Of a DNA stretch of 64,000 nucleotides, positions 52,588 to 61,773 are shown piece by piece; position 1 is the stretch's first letter, and each line of letters opens with the position of its first letter. The position numbers and the translations under genes were made by a program. Origin of the DNA: an uncultured Paracoccaceae bacterium (GTDB taxonomy: Bacteria; Pseudomonadota; Alphaproteobacteria; Rhodobacterales; Rhodobacteraceae). The stretch lies in NCBI GenBank assembly GCA_951812615.1, contig CATOSU010000014.1, positions 55,921 through 119,920 of the forward strand, read 5' to 3'. The notes beneath the pieces are model-generated. The model saw only the letters and a program-made list of their open reading frames with translations. It had not been told where the DNA came from and did not search any database.

Positions 52588-53250
52588 TCAGAGCGCGGCC
52601 CAGATCCCGAGCCCGCCGACAAGGATCAGGCTGAGCGCCCAGATCGCTTCGAGGTCGAACCAGCCCTGCGACAGGAATTTCAGGCCGACCCACCTGTATA
52701 CGATCCAGGCAATCAGCCCGCCGGTAACCAGCATCGCGGCGGTGTGCAGGGCGGCAACGCCCAGCATGATTGCCGCGCTGCGCGCCATCAGGGCGCCGGC
52801 GGCGCGGTGTCCGGCATCAAGATCGCCGGGGCCGCAGAGGCCCAGGTAAATCGGCACCAGCATCAGCGCAGCGCCGTGCACCAGCGCGACCAGAAATGAC
52901 CAGAGTACCAGCCGGTCCGGCGGCACCCGGGACAGGAACCGCGGATGTCGTCGGGTGATCAGCAGCCAGAGCCCCAGCGCTGCAACCAGAACACCGGCGC
53001 CCAGCCGCAGCGGACGTTCATAAGCGGCCAGCGTGGTCATCGCGGAAAACGGCAGCAGCACCACCAGCATGGCCAAGAAATGGCCCAGAGCCAGCGCCCC
53101 CAGCGCCCGGTTCAGGGACGAAGCCTTGCGCTCGAACAGCGCCGAGGACACGGCCAGCGGCCAGCCCATGCCGGGATTGGCGCCGTGGTAGAACCCGCTC
53201 AGGATAACGGCGAGCCAGAGGCCCGCCGTTGTCGTTGTCAGCCCGTCCAA
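52588..53250 (-). CDS. Unknown six-helix membrane protein next to methanethiol oxidase
   Basis: A 220-residue membrane protein with six hydrophobic helices (about 8-28, 45-66, 76-98, 112-138, 148-172, 195-218). GFYHGANPGMGWPLAVSSALFE and ALGHFLAMLVVLLPF carry spaced His residues reminiscent of UreH/NicO-type metal transporters, but this is only a resemblance. The start appears to be TTG 53250, four bases behind the stop of the methanethiol oxidase gene, so the two are co-expressed. It could supply or handle a metal for the oxidase; this is inference. Confidence 0.7.
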   Translation of the reverse strand: MDGLTTTTAGLWLAVILSGFYHGANPGMGWPLAVSSALFERKASSLNRALGALALGHFLAMLVVLLPFSAMTTLAAYERPLRLGAGVLVAALGLWLLITRRHPRFLSRVPPDRLVLWSFLVALVHGAALMLVPIYLGLCGPGDLDAGHRAAGALMARSAAIMLGVAALHTAAMLVTGGLIAWIVYRWVGLKFLSQGWFDLEAIWALSLILVGGLGIWAAL

Positions 53251-53253
53251 GGG

Positions 53254-54654
53254 TCAGGCAGAGGGATAGCAGAAACTGTCTGTGGAACAGTCTCCGCCTT
53301 CCAGCCGGATCTGGTGCGACCGGTAGCCATCGGGGAACTCGACAAAGAAGTTGTCGTCCAGCGTCAGCCCGCCATCCGGATCGGCATGGGCCATGACCAT
53401 CGCCGCGCCGCGGTCGCCCGGATAGAACTGATCGTCCCATGTGGAGTAGAGCGAATTGGTCCAGTACACCCGGCGGCTGTCGCGGCTGACTTCGACCATC
53501 TGCGGGCCATAGCCAAAGGTCTTGCCGTTGGGATGCTTGGTCTGCGCGACGATCCCGCCGATTTCGACCTTGCCGGTCAGCTTGGGGTTCATCGGGTCCG
53601 ACACGTCATACTGATGCATCTCGCCCAGTCCCCAGCAGGCGACGTAGAGGTGTTTGTCATCCATGCTCAGGTCAATGTCGGTGACCAGAGGCGGGCAGGC
53701 GCCGAAGCCCTTGAGCAGTTCGGGCAGATCGTCGGCATCGGCCGGAACCGGGTCGATGGTGATGGTCTTTTTCGCCTCGAACGTGCCGTCGTCGTTGCGC
53801 CACCAGGTAAAGATCGCACCCTGCAGGTTGGTGGTGTCGACGACCACGCCGCAGAACCCGTATTCCTTGACCGGGTCATGCGCGGGCCGGATTTCCAGCG
53901 CCATCTGGTGGTTTTCGCCCAGATCGATGGTCTGGCGGTTCTTGCGCCCGCGCAGGTCCCAGAAATGGATCTTGTGGCCGTATTTGTTGGACAGAAGATC
54001 CTCGGGCACGATGCCGTTTTCAAACTGCGGCGGCAGGCCCCATTCGGAACTGACCATGTAGTCGCGTGGCAGGTTCCACCAGAAATCATAGTGCTTTTCC
54101 TGTTCGCCGCGCTCCATTTCATAGCGGCCGAGGATGTCGAAGGTTTCGCAATCCATGATGAAAATGCCCGGCGGTCCGTCGGTGCCGTCTTCGCCACCAC
54201 CGCCCAGCGTTGAGACATAAATGCCTTCCGGCCCGCAATGGATGGTGTGCGGACGCGAATAGCCGGTTTTGGCCATCAGTTCTTCGGGTTCGATGATCTT
54301 GTGCATCTTCAGGTCCAGCGGATCCTTTGCATCGATCACGTAGATCCGGCTGGACCGGATGCCCGGGACAATCAGGTAACGGCGCTCCAGAAAGGCATGG
54401 CCCGTCAGCGGTGACAGCGCGGAAGAACAGGCGTTCCAGCCGAAATGGTGAAATTCGTCACCCGTGTTGGGCATGAAGATCGAATGCACGATCTGCCCGA
54501 ATTTGTCGGAGTTCGGGTCGCAATCGACAACCGCCACCCCGTCCGGCTGCGTGCCGTCCGGGCTGAGCATCAGGGTGAAGGCCAGCGTTTCGACAGGCGC
54601 CTCGGCGGCCAGTTTCGGTGACGCGTGAAACGTCGGATCAGGTCTCAGATTCAT
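53254..54654 (-). CDS. mtoX: Methanethiol oxidase / selenium-binding protein (SBP56 family)
   Basis: A 466-residue protein of the SBP56 family, a seven-bladed beta-propeller. Bacterial members (MtoX) oxidise methanethiol to formaldehyde, H2S and H2O2 and use copper. GWNACSSAL with its conserved Cys, SRPHTIHCGPEG, EWGLPPQFENG and YGHKIHFWDL carry the conserved His and Cys residues. ATG 54654 has GGAGGAA upstream. No signal peptide is visible from this start, although some MtoX proteins are periplasmic. Methanethiol is a product of DMSP breakdown, common in marine roseobacters. Confidence 0.9.
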   Translation of the reverse strand: MNLRPDPTFHASPKLAAEAPVETLAFTLMLSPDGTQPDGVAVVDCDPNSDKFGQIVHSIFMPNTGDEFHHFGWNACSSALSPLTGHAFLERRYLIVPGIRSSRIYVIDAKDPLDLKMHKIIEPEELMAKTGYSRPHTIHCGPEGIYVSTLGGGGEDGTDGPPGIFIMDCETFDILGRYEMERGEQEKHYDFWWNLPRDYMVSSEWGLPPQFENGIVPEDLLSNKYGHKIHFWDLRGRKNRQTIDLGENHQMALEIRPAHDPVKEYGFCGVVVDTTNLQGAIFTWWRNDDGTFEAKKTITIDPVPADADDLPELLKGFGACPPLVTDIDLSMDDKHLYVACWGLGEMHQYDVSDPMNPKLTGKVEIGGIVAQTKHPNGKTFGYGPQMVEVSRDSRRVYWTNSLYSTWDDQFYPGDRGAAMVMAHADPDGGLTLDDNFFVEFPDGYRSHQIRLEGGDCSTDSFCYPSA

Positions 54655-54741
54655 GTGTTCCTCCCTTACAACACAATTGACGATAGATGGCTGCGGACCG
54701 ATTTCCACCGATCTGCCTGCAATTCTTGAATTCTGCGTCGT

Positions 54742-55647
54742 TCAGTTGACCGGGGACCAGTCTTCGCCCGGATCATACTGCACCAGATCTTTGGCAAGGG
54801 TCAGGCTGTCCTCTCCCAGATCAGCCTGTAAAACAATTCCGTTTTCGGACACCATGAAACTGTGAATACCGCTTTGGCCGTAATCGGACGGCACCGCCAG
54901 CAATGCGTGGCCCGCGACCATGTTTTCGCCGGCCATGTAACTCAGCGCGCCACCGGGGGCTGCGTCGGTCTGGCCCTGCAGGATCCGGTAGTAATAGCCG
55001 CCGAAAGGTTCGGCTTCCTTGTCGCCTTCGCTGTCGCTGTAGCCATCGAGATTGGCCAGCGCGATGCGGATGCCGACCGGGCTGTCTTCGTCGCCCCAAT
55101 AGAGCCCGTCGCGCGCATCGGCCGAGGAAATCAGCGCATTGGCAAATTCCATAACGCCGTCGCCGTCATGATCGGTTTGCCGGAACTCTGTCTGGATCGC
55201 GACATAGGCGTCCATGATCTCGATCGCTTCCAGCTCGTTCAGGCCGATGCGGCGGTAATAGATCTCGTCCCGACCGGCCTCGATATCAAAGGCCCAGTTG
55301 TCGCCGGTCATGGCGATGGGGATCGGAAACGGCCAGCCGTCGGCGCCCAGCAGCAGGGTGACGTCGCCGTCCTCTGTGGGCTGAAACCGATAGCCCTCGG
55401 AATACATCATCAGGATGTTGCCGCGGTTCTCGGCGTCCCGGTCGGGATTGCCAGAACTCAGCATATCCGCGGCATCGGTGCCGAACACGTCGAGGATTGC
55501 CGCACGGTCGCCGGCGTCGAGCGCCTGCATCATCGCGTCGAGGGCGGCTTGCGGTGTGGTGTAGCTGGCAGGGCCTTCGGCCGCTACCGCGGGCAGGGCC
55601 GCCAGACAGGCCAGCCCGGTCAGGGCGGAAAAAATGTTGCGTGCCAT
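54742..55647 (-). CDS. DUF2950 secreted protein
   Basis: A 301-residue exported protein. The Sec signal peptide is MARNIFSALTGLACLAALPA with cleavage after AVAA. The DUF2950 core is seen from GWPFPIPIAMTGDNWAFDIEAG onward and in FGGYYYRILQGQ near the C-terminus. Function unknown. It lies five bases behind the DUF3300 gene; the two families commonly occur as neighbours, which suggests a joint envelope role. Confidence 0.85.
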   Translation of the reverse strand: MARNIFSALTGLACLAALPAVAAEGPASYTTPQAALDAMMQALDAGDRAAILDVFGTDAADMLSSGNPDRDAENRGNILMMYSEGYRFQPTEDGDVTLLLGADGWPFPIPIAMTGDNWAFDIEAGRDEIYYRRIGLNELEAIEIMDAYVAIQTEFRQTDHDGDGVMEFANALISSADARDGLYWGDEDSPVGIRIALANLDGYSDSEGDKEAEPFGGYYYRILQGQTDAAPGGALSYMAGENMVAGHALLAVPSDYGQSGIHSFMVSENGIVLQADLGEDSLTLAKDLVQYDPGEDWSPVN

Positions 55648-55651
55648 GGGT

Positions 55652-56899
55652 TTACCTCCTGCGTCCGCCACCGCCGCGACCACCGGCCGAAGCCCGGCCG
55701 CGGTTGCCGCCGGAATGGGCGCGTTGCGCCGGGGCGCGTTTCTGTATCGCGTGACCTCCGCCGGAATGCGACGGCTTGCGTGCCGCCGGCCGGGCCTGTG
55801 CGGGCTTGCTGACCTTAGGCTTGGCCTTGGCCCCGCCGCCTTGTGGTCTCTGCCCTGCCTTGGTCCGGTCGATGGCCGGCTTGTGCCCGGACAGATTGCC
55901 GGCGTCGGGCCGTTTGACGTTGCTGCGATCAGCGCCGGGGCGCGAGATGTCCCGGGCGCCGGTTTCCTTGCTCAGCCGCTGGCGCATCTCGTCGCCGCGG
56001 TCGGGTTTCTTGGTGTCCAGCCGGCCCGGGCGGTCCGGGTCGCGCTTGTCGCGGATGTCGTTGCGGGCCTGGTCGCGGCGTTCGTCACCGGGGTTCCAGC
56101 CGATATCGCCGCGATTGCCGATATTGACGTCGCCGTCGATATTGATGTCGACATTGGGATTGTTGATGATCGGGCCGCCGCCCCAGCCGCCGCAGTTGCG
56201 GCAGCCCCAGTAATTGTTCCAGGGATCGTTGTTGTTCCAGATGCTGCCGACGATGATCCCGGCGGTGAACCCGAAGAGCGCGGCTCCGGCTTCGTTGGAG
56301 GAGCTGTCCTCCACATAAACCACTTCGGGGTCATATTGAGGGACATAGACCACCTGAGGATCGGCCGGCTGGATGATAATGGTTTCCTCGCCCGCGTCCT
56401 GCGTCACTTCGACGGTCTGTTCCTCGCCGCTTTCCAGCACGCCGTTTTCATTGGCGATCGCGCGCATGTCCTGTACCGCGGCCATCACGTCGTCGCTCTG
56501 GGCCAGCATGGCGTCGCCGATGTTCTCGGTCCACTCGATATGCACGGCCATGTCGGCCAGCACATCGGGAAACCCCTCGGCCAGAACGGCGACGCTTTCG
56601 TCCCAACCTTCGGCCTCGACCAGAGCGTTCATTTCCTCGGTGGATTTGCCCGCGTTGTCACGCACCAGCCGGTCGGCCTTGACCACGTCCAGCGGATAGG
56701 TCGCCGCCACGAGGATCTGGATCAGAAGGGTGTCCGGATAAAGCGCCACCGGCGCAACCAGTTCCTGCAATTCCTCGGGCGTCATCAACCCGTCCGCAGC
56801 GGCGGTCTCGGTCGCGGCGCTGTCATCCGACTGCGCCCAGGCCACCGCGGGCGCCGTCGCCATCGCTGCTGCAACCGCCAGAACCAATACACTTTTCAT
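55652..56899 (-). CDS. DUF3300 secreted protein
   Basis: A 415-residue exported protein. The signal peptide is MKSVLVLAVAAAMATAPAVA with cleavage near AWA. The DUF3300 domain (about 38-250) has ELVAPVALYPDTLLIQILVAATYP and PQVVYVPQYDPEVVYV. It is followed by a tail (about 245-415) rich in Asp, Asn, Arg, Gly and Lys that changes from NNNDPWNNYWG to a strongly basic end GGRGGGGRRR and looks disordered. Function unknown; paired with the DUF2950 gene downstream. Confidence 0.87.
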   Translation of the reverse strand: MKSVLVLAVAAAMATAPAVAWAQSDDSAATETAAADGLMTPEELQELVAPVALYPDTLLIQILVAATYPLDVVKADRLVRDNAGKSTEEMNALVEAEGWDESVAVLAEGFPDVLADMAVHIEWTENIGDAMLAQSDDVMAAVQDMRAIANENGVLESGEEQTVEVTQDAGEETIIIQPADPQVVYVPQYDPEVVYVEDSSSNEAGAALFGFTAGIIVGSIWNNNDPWNNYWGCRNCGGWGGGPIINNPNVDINIDGDVNIGNRGDIGWNPGDERRDQARNDIRDKRDPDRPGRLDTKKPDRGDEMRQRLSKETGARDISRPGADRSNVKRPDAGNLSGHKPAIDRTKAGQRPQGGGAKAKPKVSKPAQARPAARKPSHSGGGHAIQKRAPAQRAHSGGNRGRASAGGRGGGGRRR

Positions 56900-56992
56900 C
56901 GAGGCTCTCCCTTCGTCACACTGACGGTAAGGGAGAACCCCGCATGTTCAAAACAATTTTTTGTAAATTTCCGGGCGGCCGGGCACGGGGAT

Positions 56993-57541
56993 CTAGCGCT
57001 GTGGCAGCGGCCCGATCATCATCACCATCTGGCGGCCTTCCATCTTGGGCATGTTTTCGATCTTGCCCATTTCTTGGATGTCGTCGGCAACCCGCTCCAA
57101 CAGTTCGCGGCCGAGGTTCTGGTGCGCCATTTCGCGCCCGCGGAACCGCAGTGTGACTTTGACCTTGTCGCCGTTCTCAAGAAACTTGAACACGTTGCGC
57201 ATCTTGACGTCGTAGTCATGCGAATCGGTGTTCGGACGGAATTTGACTTCCTTGACCTCGATGATTTTCTGCTTCTTGCGCGCTTCGCTTTCACGCTTTT
57301 GCTGTTCGTACTTATATTTGCCGAAATCCATGATCTTGCAGACCGGTGGATTTGCGTTCGGCGAAATTTCCACCAGGTCGAGACCCGCTTCAAAAGCCAG
57401 ATCCATGGCCTTGGCCGGGTGCACAACGCCGACATTGTCGCCATCGGCGCCGATCAGGCGGATTTCGGGGGCACGAATCTTATCGTTCACGCGCGGGCCG
57501 GTATCGCGTTGCGGCGGCGCGTTGTGGGGTCTGCGGGCTAT
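56993..57541 (-). CDS. infC: Translation initiation factor IF-3 with a probable AUA start
   Basis: A 182-residue initiation factor that prevents premature subunit joining and checks the start codon. The N domain has [20 protein letters not shown], and the linker/C domain has [23 protein letters not shown] and [16 protein letters not shown]. The protein should begin about [20 protein letters not shown], and the codon there is ATA (57539-57541) with AAGGA upstream. Non-AUG starts on infC are known to serve autoregulation, because IF-3 rejects them. The frame is open to an ATG at 57607, but that extension is not IF-3-like. Confidence 0.88.
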   Translation of the reverse strand: MARRPHNAPPQRDTGPRVNDKIRAPEIRLIGADGDNVGVVHPAKAMDLAFEAGLDLVEISPNANPPVCKIMDFGKYKYEQQKRESEARKKQKIIEVKEVKFRPNTDSHDYDVKMRNVFKFLENGDKVKVTLRFRGREMAHQNLGRELLERVADDIQEMGKIENMPKMEGRQMVMMIGPLPQR

Positions 57542-57656
57542 AGGAGCGTTCCTTTGTTGTGGTCGAAACTGAGGCCGGAATCTATACCGGGACGCCTGTG
57601 CTTTCAAGGCGCAACCGCACCGGGAAACCGATTTGGCTCACCGCTTGGTCCGGCGT

Positions 57657-58841
57657 TCAGCCGGGGGCGGCAACGCGCCTGCGCCGGATACGTTCAGACG
57701 CTATCAGGAAGATCAGCGAAGAACACACCACGCCGCCGCCGATGAATCCCAGCGCATCCAGCCCGGCGCTGGCCAGCGCAACCCCGCCGACCCAGGACCC
57801 GAAGGCCGAGCCCAGGTAGATACAGCCGGCGTTGAGCGCAAGGATCACGCTGGCATTGGCGGGATCGATGGCGATCAGCCGTGCCTGCTGTGGCGCGGTG
57901 AAGGACCAGCCGAAGGCCGACCAGCCGATACACAGTCCCAGCAGCAGCACCACCGGCAGCGGCAGGGCCGAGAACCACGGCAGGATCGCAGTCTGGACCA
58001 GTGCCAGGATCGCCAGCGTCCGGAATGTGCCGATGCGGTCCGAGGCCGGGCCGGCAAACAGGTTGCCGATCACCGCGCCCAGCCCGAAAAGCAGCAGCAT
58101 AAGCGTGATGCCGTCGCGGCCGAACCCCATCCGGGCATTCATCAGGGGCGAGATATAGGTGTAGACCACGTAGGTGCCGCTCACGAACAGCACGGTAAAG
58201 CCCAGCCCGATCAGGCTGGGCCCGTGCCCCAGCGTGCGTCGCAGATCAGCCAGCGACACGGGCCGGAACGACAGGCCGGCGGGGATTCGCAACCAGATCA
58301 ACGCGATGATCGGCAGCGCCATGACCGCCACCAGCGCAAAGGCACTGCGCCAGCCGAACGTGTAGGCGATGAACCCGCCGGCGGGCACGCCCACGACCTG
58401 TGACAGGGTAAACCCGAAAAACACCGCCGTCAGCGCGCGGCCCTGCCGGTCCGGCGCGCTCAGCCCCGCCGCCACGGCCGCCGCCACCGGCGTAACCAGC
58501 CCGGCCCCGGCCGCCGCCAGCACCCGCGCGGCGAACAGCACGGTTTCGTCAGGCGCCAGTGCTGCCAGCAGGTTGGCCGCGGCAAACACCGACAGGCCCG
58601 CCGCCAGGATACGCCGGCGTCCCACCGCCCCGGTGAGCGACACCAACAGCGGCGACAACACCGCATAGCTGGTGGCGTAGAGCGTCATCAGCAGGCCCGC
58701 GGTCGACGTGCTGAGCGAAAACGCGTCCGCCACCGGGATCAGCAGGCCGATCACCATGAACGCGCCCATGCCGATAACGAAATTGGCCGCCGACAGGATC
58801 GGCAGGGCAAATCGGGACGGGTCCGGGACGGGGGTGTTCAA
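57657..58841 (-). CDS. MFS transporter (DHA1 type)
   Basis: A major facilitator protein of about 394 residues with twelve hydrophobic helices, DHA1 drug/sugar-exporter branch. Motif A-like GAVGRRRILAAGL lies after helix 2, and FGFTLSQVVGVPAGGFI is the helix-5 motif C-like stretch of exporters. The substrate is unknown. The start is uncertain: TTG 58841 lies shortly before the first helix, while an ATG at 58973 would overlap the divergent dioxygenase start and give a non-conserved leader. Confidence 0.82.
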   Translation of the reverse strand: MNTPVPDPSRFALPILSAANFVIGMGAFMVIGLLIPVADAFSLSTSTAGLLMTLYATSYAVLSPLLVSLTGAVGRRRILAAGLSVFAAANLLAALAPDETVLFAARVLAAAGAGLVTPVAAAVAAGLSAPDRQGRALTAVFFGFTLSQVVGVPAGGFIAYTFGWRSAFALVAVMALPIIALIWLRIPAGLSFRPVSLADLRRTLGHGPSLIGLGFTVLFVSGTYVVYTYISPLMNARMGFGRDGITLMLLLFGLGAVIGNLFAGPASDRIGTFRTLAILALVQTAILPWFSALPLPVVLLLGLCIGWSAFGWSFTAPQQARLIAIDPANASVILALNAGCIYLGSAFGSWVGGVALASAGLDALGFIGGGVVCSSLIFLIASERIRRRRVAAPG

Positions 58842-58971
58842 CGCGGGCGCTTTCGGCTTGGTTGGCTGCGACCTTAGGCCGGGGACCGCGGCTGCACCAG
58901 AGCCGGCATGCTCTTCCGCGCTTGACAGCGCCGCGCCGGCCCGGCCAGCCTGCAGCCGGAGGAGCGCGCGC

Positions 58972-59784
58972 ATGTCAGCAGAAATTTCACAGCTTACCGG
59001 TCAATGCGGTGCAGAGGTAACCGGGCTGGATCTGAGCCGCCTGTCGGATGCCGGGTTTCGGGACCTGCATGACGCGCTCAACCGGCATGGTGTCGTGGTT
59101 CTGCGCAATCAGTCCATTGATCCGCAGGCGCATATCGATCTGGCCGAACGGTTCGGGGATATCGTGGTAAACCGGTTCTTCACACCTGTGACCGACTGGC
59201 CCATGATCGCCGAGGTCCGCACCAAGCCCGATCAGCAGCGTGTGATCGGCGGCACGTGGCATACCGATCATTCCTATGACAAGGCGCCGGCCAAAATCTC
59301 GATCCTCGTCGCGCGGGACCTGCCGCCGCACGGCGGCGACACGCTGTTTGCCTCGATGACGGCGGCGGCCCGGGCATTGTCGCCGGGGCTGCGGGCGACG
59401 CTGGAGGGGCTGGATGCATGGCATTCGGATCAGACCTTCTCGCAAAGCACGCTGGTCGACAAGGCCGAGGACAGTGCGTTTCGCGGCGGCAACCCGCACC
59501 CGGTTCTGATCCGGCATCCCGAAACCGGAGCGCAGGCGCTTTACGTCAACGGCGATTTCACCCTGCGCTTTGACGGCTGGACCGAGGCCGAATCGCAACC
59601 GCTGCTGGACTACCTCTATCGCTTTGCGACCCAGCCGGTATTCACCTGCCGCGTGCGCTGGACGCCGGGCAGCGTGGTTATATGGGACAACCGGCTGGTT
59701 CAGCATTATGCGACTGCGGACTATGCCGGGCATTCCCGGCTGATGCACCGGATCACCGTCGAAGGCGAACCACTGGGGCGGTGA
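58972..59784 (+). CDS. TauD/TfdA family dioxygenase
   Basis: A 270-residue Fe(II)/2-oxoglutarate dioxygenase related to taurine dioxygenase. The iron ligands are His97, Asp99 (GTWHTDHSYD) and His245 (DNRLVQHYA), with Arg260 for 2-oxoglutarate. GGDTLFASM is a family-typical block. The substrate may be taurine, another sulfonate or an aromatic ether; no transporter for sulfonates adjoins it, though an MFS gene is divergent. CGGAGGAG precedes the ATG at 58972. Confidence 0.88.
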   Translation: MSAEISQLTGQCGAEVTGLDLSRLSDAGFRDLHDALNRHGVVVLRNQSIDPQAHIDLAERFGDIVVNRFFTPVTDWPMIAEVRTKPDQQRVIGGTWHTDHSYDKAPAKISILVARDLPPHGGDTLFASMTAAARALSPGLRATLEGLDAWHSDQTFSQSTLVDKAEDSAFRGGNPHPVLIRHPETGAQALYVNGDFTLRFDGWTEAESQPLLDYLYRFATQPVFTCRVRWTPGSVVIWDNRLVQHYATADYAGHSRLMHRITVEGEPLGR

Positions 59785-59818
59785 GTGTCACCGGCCCGCG
59801 GCCCGGGCGACCGGCCAA

Positions 59819-60289
59819 TCACCCCCGCGTCACAATCTGCCAGCTGCCGTCCTGATTCTTGATGGCGCAGCTGCGTTCGGTCAGCGTCGGCAGCTTCTGG
59901 GTCTGCGCCACCGGCACCTGGCTGGCGACGCTGGACGGGCAGGGTGGGATCTCGACCGGGCGATAGCCCTTGTTGGCCATGCATTGCGTCAGCACCCGGC
60001 CGCGCAGATCGGCATTCACATCGACGGTGTAAACACCGCCGTCGATCCAGTAGCCGGGCGTGTAATAACAACTGCCACTGGAGCTGCAGACCCGGTTGCC
60101 CGGAATATAGATCGGCGGGCGCTGCCGGATCTGGTTGGCCACCGGCGCATCCTTCAGCGCACTGACCTCGCATCTGGTCTGGTCGTTCTGCAGGCGCGCG
60201 ACGCTGGCGCCGGGTTTGTAGAAAATCGACAGCGGCCCGCAGGCAGCGAGGGTCAGAAAAAGCGGCAAAAGCAGGTGCGGGCGCAACAT
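59819..60289 (-). CDS. Unknown lipoprotein
   Basis: A 156-residue protein with a lipoprotein signal peptide: lipobox LAAC with the lipidated Cys17 after MLRPHLLLPLFLTL. The mature part contains several Cys (CSSSGSCYY and others) and ends with a short domain SCAIKNQDGSWQIVTRG. Function unknown. The start at 60289 is set by the signal peptide; an upstream ATG at 60370 has no export signal. It is divergent from trkA. Confidence 0.8.
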   Translation of the reverse strand: MLRPHLLLPLFLTLAACGPLSIFYKPGASVARLQNDQTRCEVSALKDAPVANQIRQRPPIYIPGNRVCSSSGSCYYTPGYWIDGGVYTVDVNADLRGRVLTQCMANKGYRPVEIPPCPSSVASQVPVAQTQKLPTLTERSCAIKNQDGSWQIVTRG

Positions 60290-60393
60290 GCGCGTATCCT
60301 GCCGCAGGCGCCCGGCAAAGACAATTTGTTTGACCGGTCCGGTCCCATCTGTCATGCACGGGACCTGCAAAACGGCCCAGAGAGCGAGAGCGG

Positions 60394-61770
60394 ATGAAGG
60401 TTATCATTTGCGGTGCCGGACAGGTAGGCTGGCAGATTGCCCGTCACCTGGCGAACGAGTCCAATGACGTCACGGTGGTGGACAGCAACCCCGATCTGGT
60501 CCGGCGCGCGACCGAAACGCTGGACGTGCAGGGGATTGCCGGGTTTGCCAGCTATCCCGACGTGCTGGACCGGGCCGGCGCCCGCGACGCCGACATGATC
60601 ATCGCCGCCACCTATTCCGACGAGGTCAACATGGTCACCTGTCAGGTGGCGCATTCGGTTTTCGCGATCAACCGCAAGATCGCGCGGCTGCGGTCACAAT
60701 CCTATCTGACGGCGATTTACTCCGATCTCTACCGCCGCGATCACATGCCCATCGACGTGGTCATCAGCCCCGAACGCGAGGTTGCCAAGGCTGCGATGAA
60801 GCGGCTCAGCGCCCCGGCGGCCTTCGACACCGAAACCTTCCTTGACGACAAGGCACAGCTGCTGGGCCTGACCGTGGACGAGGATTGTCCGATCGTGAAC
60901 ACGCCCCTGCGGCAGCTGACCGACCTGTTTTCGACGCTGCGGTCCATCGTCGTGGGCATTCGGCGCGAGGGCACGCTGTTTGCGCCGGAATCCGGTGATC
61001 AGCTGTTTCCGGGCGATGACTGCTATGTGTTCACCCATGTCGATGACGTGGACCGGACAATGGAAATCTTCGGCAAGACCACCCGCAAGCAGGAGCGCGT
61101 GGTGATCGTCGGCGGCGGCAATGTGGGGCTGGCGGTGGCCTCGGCGCTGGAAACCGGCAAGACCCGGATCCGCGCCAAGGTGATCGAACGCAACCGCGCC
61201 TGCGCGGAGTTGGCCGCCGAAGCGCTGGAAAAAACCATCGTCCTGAACGGTGACGGGCTCGACAGCGCGCTGCTGGCCGAGGCCGGGATTGCCCGCGCCG
61301 ACGCGATGCTGACCGTCACAGACGACGACAAGACCAACATGCTGGCCGCCGTGCGCGCCAAGGCCGAGGGCTGTCCGATGACCATTGCGCTGGTCAACGA
61401 TCCGACGCTGGTGCCGCTGATGGGCCCTCTGGGCATCGATGCCTATATCAACCCGCGCGCCACCACCGTCAGCTCGATCCTGCGCCATGTGCGCCATGGC
61501 CGGGTCCGCGAGGTGTATTCCATCGGTGACGCAGAGGCCGAAGTGATCGAAGCCGAGGTTCTGTCGACCTCGCCGATTGCCGGGCAGATGCTGCGCGATA
61601 TCGATTTCCCCGAAGGCGCGCTGGTCGGCGGGGTGATGAAAGGCGGCGAGGTCGTGCGCCCGGTCGGCAGCCTGCGGGTCGAGGCCGGCGACGTGATCAC
61701 CATTTTTGCGATGGCCGGCGACGTGCCCGAGGTGGAACGTCTGCTGCAGGTCTCCATCGACTTTTTCTGA
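60394..61770 (+). CDS. trkA: Trk potassium uptake protein TrkA
   Basis: A 458-residue peripheral membrane protein that gates TrkH. It is a tandem of two RCK_N/RCK_C units: the first Rossmann motif is IICGAGQVGWQIARHLA (4-20), the second VIVGGGNVGLAVASALE in the middle. Both bind NAD(H) or nucleotides. It starts the trkA-trkH-hfq-hflX run, which in related genomes often follows ntrX directly. Confidence 0.95.
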   Translation: MKVIICGAGQVGWQIARHLANESNDVTVVDSNPDLVRRATETLDVQGIAGFASYPDVLDRAGARDADMIIAATYSDEVNMVTCQVAHSVFAINRKIARLRSQSYLTAIYSDLYRRDHMPIDVVISPEREVAKAAMKRLSAPAAFDTETFLDDKAQLLGLTVDEDCPIVNTPLRQLTDLFSTLRSIVVGIRREGTLFAPESGDQLFPGDDCYVFTHVDDVDRTMEIFGKTTRKQERVVIVGGGNVGLAVASALETGKTRIRAKVIERNRACAELAAEALEKTIVLNGDGLDSALLAEAGIARADAMLTVTDDDKTNMLAAVRAKAEGCPMTIALVNDPTLVPLMGPLGIDAYINPRATTVSSILRHVRHGRVREVYSIGDAEAEVIEAEVLSTSPIAGQMLRDIDFPEGALVGGVMKGGEVVRPVGSLRVEAGDVITIFAMAGDVPEVERLLQVSIDFF

Positions 61771-61773
61771 CCG

